A DNA stretch of 38,782 nucleotides, taken from the NCBI GenBank assembly GCA_017475785.1, contig JAFVEX010000097.1, positions 1-38,782 on the forward strand. Direction: 5' to 3'. Origin of the DNA: Eubacterium sp. (GTDB lineage: Bacteria; Bacillota_A; Clostridia; Lachnospirales; Lachnospiraceae). The translations under genes and the position numbers were made by a program. The notes below the pieces were generated by a model, which was not told where the DNA came from, searched no databases, and saw nothing but the letters and a program-made list of their open reading frames with translations. Each line of letters begins with the position of its first letter. Within the stretch, counting starts at the first letter, position 1. This document shows, piece by piece, positions 33,741 through 38,782 of this stretch.

Positions 33741-33769
33741 TTGACACAGGAATTGTATGTGTGTATAAT
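33741..33769 (+). promoter_or_regulatory. Promoter of the ABC-F gene
   Basis: Perfect TTGACA (33741-33746), 17-base spacer and perfect TATAAT (33764-33769), about 30 bases before the ATG. The short leader leaves no room for the attenuator seen before many antibiotic-resistance ABC-F genes. Confidence 0.9.
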
Positions 33770-33798
33770 TTCATAGAAGATTACAGGGAGTTTTGCGT

Positions 33799-35697
33799 AT
33801 GATTTTATCATGTCAACAAATTCAAAAGACCTGGCTGTCCCAGCCGGTTCTGAAGAACGTCTCTTTTCATCTTGACGCGCATGAAAAGATGGCTCTGACC
33901 GGCATCAATGGCTCCGGAAAGTCTACGCTTCTGAAAATTATCGCAGGCGAGGAGCATTCAGATGGCGGCACGCTGAATCTTGCGAAGGACTGCCGTGTCG
34001 GGTATCTGCCCCAGATTCCGGAAATAGACGCCGAGGATACCATTTACGATTATCTACGGGGCGCCCGCTCGAATATCTTCGCGCTGGAGGCCGAGCTCCG
34101 GTCTCTCGAAAACCGCATGAAACACGCCTCAGGAGAAGCCCTTGAGGCGCTGATGAATACTTACACAAATCTGACACACACCTTTGAGCAGGCTGGCGGC
34201 TACGCCGCGAACAGCGAGATCGAAGGTGTATTCCGCGGACTTGGATTCCGCGAAGATGACCGCGGCAGACCGCTTTCCACACTGTCAGGCGGACAGAAGA
34301 CGCGCGCGGCTCTTGGCAGGCTGCTGCTCTCCGAGACAGATCTTCTGCTTCTGGACGAGCCCACCAACCATCTGGACATGGACGCGATTCAGTGGCTGGA
34401 GACATTCCTCTCCGGAAGCCGCAGCGCCGTCCTGATTGTCTCTCACGACCGCTATTTTCTGGACCGCGTCGTCACACGGGTAGTTGAACTGGAACGTGGC
34501 GAATCGCTGTCCTTCACCGGCAATTATACCGAATACAGCCGGAAGAAGGCAGAAGTCAGAAAAGCCGCGTACCGCGCGTGGCAGAAGCAGCAGGATGAGA
34601 TCAGTCATCAGGAGGCTGTCATCAAAAAGCTGCGCCAGTTTAACCGAGAAAAATCCATCCGGCGCGCTGAAAGCCGCGAAAAGGCTCTGGCGCGCGTCGA
34701 GCGCCTGGAAAAGCCGACCGACGAGAATGCGGAAATGCACCTGCTCCTCTCTCCCCGCACTGAGAGCGGAAAAGATGTGCTTCAGGTCGAACATCTCTCC
34801 AAAGCATTTGGCACGAATATCCTTTTCCGTGATCAGAACTTTCAGATCCAGAAGGGTGAGCGCGTTGCCGTGATCGGGCGGAACGGAACCGGAAAAACAA
34901 CCCTGCTGAAAATCATCTGCGGCCTTGAGCAGGCCACTGAGGGCACGTGCAGCCCCGGCGCAAACGTGCAGATCGGTTATTTTGATCAGGAGCACCAGCA
35001 GCTGCACCCGGAAAAAACCATATTTGATGAGATTTCCGACGCCTACCCGAACATGACCGCGACCGAAATCCGGAATGTGCTGGCTGCGTTTCTCTTCACC
35101 GGAGATGATGTCTTTCAATTGACCGGGTCTCTGAGCGGCGGCGAGCAGGGACGGCTTTCACTCGCCAGGCTGATGCTCTCCGAATCCAATTTTCTGCTGC
35201 TGGACGAGCCGACCAATCACCTGGACGCTATCTCACGGGAGATACTCGAGGACGCGCTCGTGCAATACACCGGAACAATTCTCTGTGTCAGTCACGACCG
35301 GTATTTCATCAACCGCGTCGCGACGAGGATCCTGGATCTGGATCACGGGGTTTTTGTCAATTACATCGGCAATTATGACTACTACCTGGAGAAGCAGGCT
35401 GTCCTCGGCAGAGAACAGGCATCCGACGCGGCATCCCAGCGGGAATCTGCTGTCAAGCAGGCGTGGAATGAACAGAAGCAGCTTCAGGCACAGCAGCGCA
35501 AACGGCAGAATGAGCTGGCATCTGTAGAAAAGAGAATCGCCAGTCTGGAAGCGCGCAGCACAGAGATCGACACACAATTCGCGATTCCCGAAACCGGCAC
35601 GGATCTTCCACTCTGCCAGAAGCTCTCCGCCGAACAGGAGGCGATCAAAGAAGAACTGGAGACCCTTTATCTTCGCTGGGAGGAGCTGGCGGAGTAA
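33799..35697 (+). CDS. ABC-F family ATPase (ribosome-associated)
   Basis: This 632-residue soluble protein has two ABC domains and no membrane segment. Domain 1 has Walker A GINGSGKST (about 36-44), signature LSGGQ and LLLLDEPTNHLD. Domain 2 has GRNGTGKTT, LSGGE and LLLDEPTNHLD. The interdomain P-site linker (about 235-315) and a C-terminal coiled coil (about 540-632) are present. This matches housekeeping ABC-F translation factors such as YfmR/Uup rather than transporters. ATG at 33799 has CAGGGAG eight bases upstream, and the TTG two codons earlier is not needed. Confidence 0.92.
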   Translation: MILSCQQIQKTWLSQPVLKNVSFHLDAHEKMALTGINGSGKSTLLKIIAGEEHSDGGTLNLAKDCRVGYLPQIPEIDAEDTIYDYLRGARSNIFALEAELRSLENRMKHASGEALEALMNTYTNLTHTFEQAGGYAANSEIEGVFRGLGFREDDRGRPLSTLSGGQKTRAALGRLLLSETDLLLLDEPTNHLDMDAIQWLETFLSGSRSAVLIVSHDRYFLDRVVTRVVELERGESLSFTGNYTEYSRKKAEVRKAAYRAWQKQQDEISHQEAVIKKLRQFNREKSIRRAESREKALARVERLEKPTDENAEMHLLLSPRTESGKDVLQVEHLSKAFGTNILFRDQNFQIQKGERVAVIGRNGTGKTTLLKIICGLEQATEGTCSPGANVQIGYFDQEHQQLHPEKTIFDEISDAYPNMTATEIRNVLAAFLFTGDDVFQLTGSLSGGEQGRLSLARLMLSESNFLLLDEPTNHLDAISREILEDALVQYTGTILCVSHDRYFINRVATRILDLDHGVFVNYIGNYDYYLEKQAVLGREQASDAASQRESAVKQAWNEQKQLQAQQRKRQNELASVEKRIASLEARSTEIDTQFAIPETGTDLPLCQKLSAEQEAIKEELETLYLRWEELAE

Positions 35698-35736
35698 AAA
35701 AGAGTGCGCTTGCGCATCCTGCGAAGTGCTTTGTTT

Positions 35737-35762
35737 CATAGGAAATTCGAGGATTTCCTGTG
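35737..35762. repeat. AT-rich palindrome, copy 3
   Basis: CATAGGAAAT (35737-35746) and ATTTCCTGTG (35753-35762) flank TCGAGG. It abuts the bidirectional terminator at 35773 and is nearly identical to copy 2. A small TGCGC-TT-GCGCA hairpin lies just before at 35705-35716. Confidence 0.75.
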
Positions 35763-35772
35763 AAGTAAAAAA

Positions 35773-35801
35773 ACGAGCTGCCGGCGGCAGCCCGTTTTTT
35801 T
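35773..35801. terminator. Bidirectional terminator, ABC-F and decarboxylase operon
   Basis: ACGaGCTGCC-GGC-GGCAGCcCGT has T-runs on both sides: TTTTTTT on the plus strand and, on the minus strand, the complement of the A-run at 35767-35773. It serves two convergent transcripts. Confidence 0.9.
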
Positions 35802-35815
35802 CATATCTAAAAATC

Positions 35816-37234
35816 TCAGACCGGATAAGCCTTATTCTCCGTATCTGCTTTGGACGCGTCGATTCCGGTGTTCTGCGCGTCACGATACTTGAAGAAATCC
35901 ATCGCCACCTGCGGGAACAGCGCGTAGCTGAGCACGTCCTCATCCTGCTGCATGTACGGCGCGATCTCTTTGCGAAGCGTATCCAGCTCCGGCTCGATGT
36001 CGTCAGCGAAACGATGTGTGATCGGCTCGATGCCGGTTTCCTTCACGACACGGTCCTGCAGATCCTTATCCACCGGATTTGTCGTCTGGCCGTAGCGTCC
36101 GAGCAGAATGTCTTTCGTCTCCTTTGTGATCATCTTATAGCGCTCGCCAAAGATGACATTGAAGACAGCCTGTGTGCCGACGATCTGTGAAGACGGCGTG
36201 ACAAGCGGCGGATCCCCGAGATCCCTGCGGACACGCGGAACCTCTTCCAGCACCTCGTAGAACTTGTCTTCCGCGTGCTGCTCTGCCAGCTGGCTGGTCA
36301 GGTTGGAGAGCATGCCGCCCGGAACCTGATAGAGCAGCGTCTTGATATTGACGCCCATATTCTTCGGGTTCATCAGGCCGTTCTCGATGCACTCATCTCT
36401 GTACGGGCGGAAGTAATCCGCGATTTCCGCGAGCTGGTTCTGATCCAGGCCGGTGTCGTATGGCGTGCCCTTGAAGGCCTCTACCATAACCTCGGTCGCA
36501 GGCTGGGAAGTTCCCAGCGCAAACGGCGACATCGCGCAGTCGATGATGTCAACGCCTGCCTCAACCGCCTTCATGTAAGTCATGGAAGCCTCGCCGGACG
36601 TATAGTGCGTGTGCAGGTCGATCGGAAGATCGGTCACTTCCTTCAGCGCCGAGATCAGTTCTGTCGCGGCTGTCGGAACCAGCAGTCCCGCCATGTCCTT
36701 GATGCAGATGGAATCTGCGCCCATCTCCTCAATCGCTTTTGCCTTGCTTGTCCAGTACTCCAGTGTGTAGGCGTCTCCCAGTGTGTAGGAAAGCGCGATC
36801 TGCGCGTGCGCGCCCTCTTTGTTTGCTGCCTTTACGCAGGTCTCCAGATTCCGGAGATCATTCAGACAGTCAAAAATACGAATGATATCGATTCCGTTTG
36901 AGACGGATTTCTGAACAAAGTATTCCACGACATCATCTGCGTACGGTCTGTATCCGAGGATGTTCTGTCCGCGGAACAGCATCTGCAGCTTTGTATTCTT
37001 AAATCCGTCGCGCAGCTTGCGCAGCCTCTCCCACGGATCCTCATGCAGGAAGCGCAGGCAGGAATCAAAAGTTGCGCCGCCCCAGCACTCGACTGCGTGA
37101 TATCCGACTTTATCCATTTTATCAATAATCGGGAGCATCACTTCCGTGGGCATACGCGTCGCAATCAGCGACTGATGCGCGTCACGAAGAATGGTCTCCA
37201 TGATTTTTACCGGCTTTTTAGTCTGTTCAGCCAT
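35816..37234 (-). CDS. oadA: Oxaloacetate decarboxylase alpha-type carboxyltransferase subunit
   Basis: This 472-residue carboxyltransferase transfers CO2 from oxaloacetate (or a related acid) to biotin. It has the metal site TILRDAHQSL (D18), ECWGGATFDSC, MLFRGQNILGY, the carbamylated lysine region ICIKDMAGLL and LHTHYTSG (HxH). The C-terminal biotin domain of long OadA proteins is absent; a separate biotin carrier is encoded two genes upstream. A GGAGGTAAAGAATG start follows oadB. Pyruvate carboxylase or methylmalonyl-CoA-type partners cannot be excluded, because the operon's 5' end is outside the window. Confidence 0.92.
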   Translation of the reverse strand: MAEQTKKPVKIMETILRDAHQSLIATRMPTEVMLPIIDKMDKVGYHAVECWGGATFDSCLRFLHEDPWERLRKLRDGFKNTKLQMLFRGQNILGYRPYADDVVEYFVQKSVSNGIDIIRIFDCLNDLRNLETCVKAANKEGAHAQIALSYTLGDAYTLEYWTSKAKAIEEMGADSICIKDMAGLLVPTAATELISALKEVTDLPIDLHTHYTSGEASMTYMKAVEAGVDIIDCAMSPFALGTSQPATEVMVEAFKGTPYDTGLDQNQLAEIADYFRPYRDECIENGLMNPKNMGVNIKTLLYQVPGGMLSNLTSQLAEQHAEDKFYEVLEEVPRVRRDLGDPPLVTPSSQIVGTQAVFNVIFGERYKMITKETKDILLGRYGQTTNPVDKDLQDRVVKETGIEPITHRFADDIEPELDTLRKEIAPYMQQDEDVLSYALFPQVAMDFFKYRDAQNTGIDASKADTENKAYPV

Positions 37235-37263
37235 TCTTTACCTCCTGTATTTGTTCCGGCCGC

Positions 37264-37277
37264 ATCCGGTACCGGAT
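37264..37277. repeat. Perfect 14-bp palindrome between oadB and oadA
   Basis: ATCCGGTACCGGAT lies in the 68-base gap between the two genes, about 30 bases before the oadA ATG. It could be a minor mRNA-processing or stability hairpin. Confidence 0.5.
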
Positions 37278-37302
37278 CATTTCCATTCATTTTCTGCCTC
37301 TG

Positions 37303-38460
37303 TTATACGCCAAAGATTGCCATAAAGGTACCGGCAGCGACAGCCGTTCCGATAACGCCCGCGACATTTGGTCCCATCGCGTGCATCAGAAGGAAGTTTG
37401 TCGGATCGGCCTCCGCGCCTACCTTCTGTGATACGCGGGCGGCCATAGGCACGGCCGATACACCCGCCGATCCGATCAGCGGATTGATCTTGCCGTGTGT
37501 CAGCTTGCACAGAAGCTTACCCAGCAGCACACCTCCTGTCGTACCAAACATAAAGGCAAGCAGTCCGAGCGCAACGATTTTCAGCGTCGTGACATTCAGG
37601 AACGCCTCTGCGCTGGTGGTCGCGCCAACGGAGGTTCCGAGCAAAATAACGACGATGTACATCATCGCGTTGGAAGCGGTCTCTGTCAGCTGATGGACGA
37701 CGCCGCTCTCACGGAACAGGTTTCCGAGCATCAGCATACCGACAAGCGGTGCCGTGGACGGAAGCAGAATACAAACGACGATTGAGATAACGATCGGGAA
37801 CAGAATCTTCTCCAGCTTGGAGACCGGACGAAGCTGCTCCATCTTGATTTTGCGCTCCTCTTCCGTCGTGAACAGCTTCATGATCGGCGGCTGAATGATC
37901 GGAACCAGCGACATATAGGAATATGCCGCGACCGCGATCGGACCCATCAGGGATGTCTGGCCGAGCTTTCCGCAGAGGAAAATCGAGGTCGGTCCGTCCG
38001 CTCCGCCGATAATGGAGATTGCCGCGGCGGCCTTGCCGTTAAATCCGAACAGGATCGCGAGGAAATATGTGACATAGATACCCAGCTGTGCAGCCGCGCC
38101 CATGATAAAGCTGATGGGGTTCGCGATCAACGGGCCGAAGTCCGTCATGGCGCCGACGCCCATGAAAATCAGCGAAGGCAGAAGGCTCCACTCGTCAAGC
38201 TGGAAGAAATAGTGTAATAATCCGCCTGCATGTTCAATTCCTGCTGAATCAACATATGGATCCGCCATGATCTCCGGATAAATATTAACCAGAGGCATGC
38301 CGAATGCAATCGGAACCAGAAGCAGGGGCTCGAATCCGTGCTTAATCGCGAGATATAAGAATACGAGCGCCACGACAATCATCAGATAATTGCCGACGGT
38401 CAGATTCATAAACGCGGTCTGATCAAGCAGGTTTCCCAGGGTTTGTGTAATACCTGACAT
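37303..38460 (-). CDS. oadB: Na+-translocating decarboxylase beta subunit
   Basis: The 385-residue integral membrane subunit couples decarboxylation of carboxybiotin to Na+ export. It has about nine membrane segments and the invariant motif GGADGPTSIF, whose Asp is essential in the Klebsiella enzyme, plus PSLIFMGVGAMTDF and NPLIGSAGVSAVPMAARV. Beta subunits of oxaloacetate, methylmalonyl-CoA and glutaconyl-CoA decarboxylases are alike, so substrate comes from the alpha subunit. The start has GGAGGTAGACATG. Confidence 0.93.
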   Translation of the reverse strand: MSGITQTLGNLLDQTAFMNLTVGNYLMIVVALVFLYLAIKHGFEPLLLVPIAFGMPLVNIYPEIMADPYVDSAGIEHAGGLLHYFFQLDEWSLLPSLIFMGVGAMTDFGPLIANPISFIMGAAAQLGIYVTYFLAILFGFNGKAAAAISIIGGADGPTSIFLCGKLGQTSLMGPIAVAAYSYMSLVPIIQPPIMKLFTTEEERKIKMEQLRPVSKLEKILFPIVISIVVCILLPSTAPLVGMLMLGNLFRESGVVHQLTETASNAMMYIVVILLGTSVGATTSAEAFLNVTTLKIVALGLLAFMFGTTGGVLLGKLLCKLTHGKINPLIGSAGVSAVPMAARVSQKVGAEADPTNFLLMHAMGPNVAGVIGTAVAAGTFMAIFGV

Positions 38461-38476
38461 GTCTACCTCCAGTTAA

Positions 38477-38782
38477 TCAATTCATAGTAGCGAGAACATC
38501 ACCTGACTCAACTGCCGTGCCGACTGCTACGTTAACAGACGCAATTGTGCCGTCCTGCGGCGCGACAACCGGGATTTCCATCTTCATGGCCTCAAGGGTA
38601 ATGACTGTGTCTCCGGATGATACGGCTGTTCCTGCCGGGGCGTCGATCTTGAGAACCTTGCCGGGGACGGACGCGGAAATCTCTACGCCGCCCGCAGCTG
38701 CCGGTGCTGCCGGAGCCGCCGCCGGTGCCGCCGGTGCTGCTGCCGGAGCCGCCGCCGGTACTGCTGCCGGGGCTGCCGCCGG
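38477..38782 (-). CDS. Biotin carrier (gamma/BCCP) subunit, 5' end outside window
   Basis: The C-terminal 101 residues are present. An Ala/Pro hinge (about 30 residues of AAP and AAAP repeats) leads into a biotinyl domain with VPGKVLKIDAPAG, the biotinylation motif EAMKME and SGDVLATMN at the end. It carries carboxybiotin between the alpha and beta subunits. It lies 16 bases upstream of oadB. The frame runs off the window edge in the GC-rich hinge, a place where assemblies often break. Confidence 0.93.
   Translation of the reverse strand, partial: PAAAPAAVPAAAPAAAPAAPAAAPAAPAAAGGVEISASVPGKVLKIDAPAGTAVSSGDTVITLEAMKMEIPVVAPQDGTIASVNVAVGTAVESGDVLATMN

Noticed and set aside
33580..33798. Antibiotic-responsive attenuator before the ABC-F gene
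   Set aside because: A consensus promoter lies only about 30 bases from the ATG, leaving no space for a leader peptide and terminator.
38690..38782. Short tandem DNA repeat as a separate element
   Set aside because: It is the Ala/Pro hinge of the biotin carrier, a normal feature of that protein.

Overview
The window reads as chromosomal DNA of a Gram-positive anaerobe of the class Clostridia, most likely a Lachnospiraceae-type gut bacterium. Evidence for this: strong GGAGG-type ribosome binding sites, RNase Y plus a YhaM-type exonuclease, MutS2, an RlmCD-like methylase, a Na+-pumping decarboxylase with separate alpha, beta and biotin subunits, a VanW-family protein and a salvage-type cobalamin tail pathway. 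No database search was run, so the taxon is an inference. The right edge stops inside an Ala/Pro-coding GC-rich repeat of a biotin carrier gene. This could be a contig edge.

Layout. 1-2976 (minus): cobalamin lower-ligand assembly operon cobT-cobU-cobS plus a mini CobU-like gene. 3103-6630 (minus): threonine synthase, a PutP-type Na+/solute symporter and a small unknown protein, then tRNA-Pro(GGG). 7032-11126: a decayed 4.1 kb integrated element. It carries a large serine recombinase without its catalytic N-terminus, an HK97-type capsid gene fragment, an unknown 108-aa gene, a frameshifted GNAT acetyltransferase and a SymE-like gene with a structured leader. Both junctions can be read as attL and attR with the same CC core. 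11362-12997 (minus): ilvN-ilvC. Divergent from it, at 13274-14442, is a split chromate-transporter pair.

14451-21608 (minus) holds a six-part REC-GGDEF-EAL-membrane-GGDEF c-di-GMP protein, an RlmCD-like rRNA methylase, a YhaM-like exonuclease preceded by 35-bp tandem repeats, and a membrane-anchored HtrA-like protein whose catalytic triad appears lost. 21744-26331 (plus): mutS2 followed by an OmpR-type two-component pair. 26375-28909 (minus): an AIR-synthase-related protein and a VanW-family protein. Upstream of these lie a palindrome-rich 230-bp spacer and tRNA-Gly(GCC). 29482-33517 (minus): RNase Y, then ypsC-rdgB-yfcE. 33799-35697 (plus): an ABC-F ATPase. 35816-38782 (minus): biotin carrier, beta and alpha subunits of a Na+-translocating decarboxylase.

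The best candidates for a second look are the serine-recombinase element with reconstructable attP/attB sites, a three-copy AT-rich palindrome that always abuts a terminator, apparent leaderless transcription of cobT and mutS2, the fused c-di-GMP synthase/hydrolase, and the HtrA pseudoprotease.
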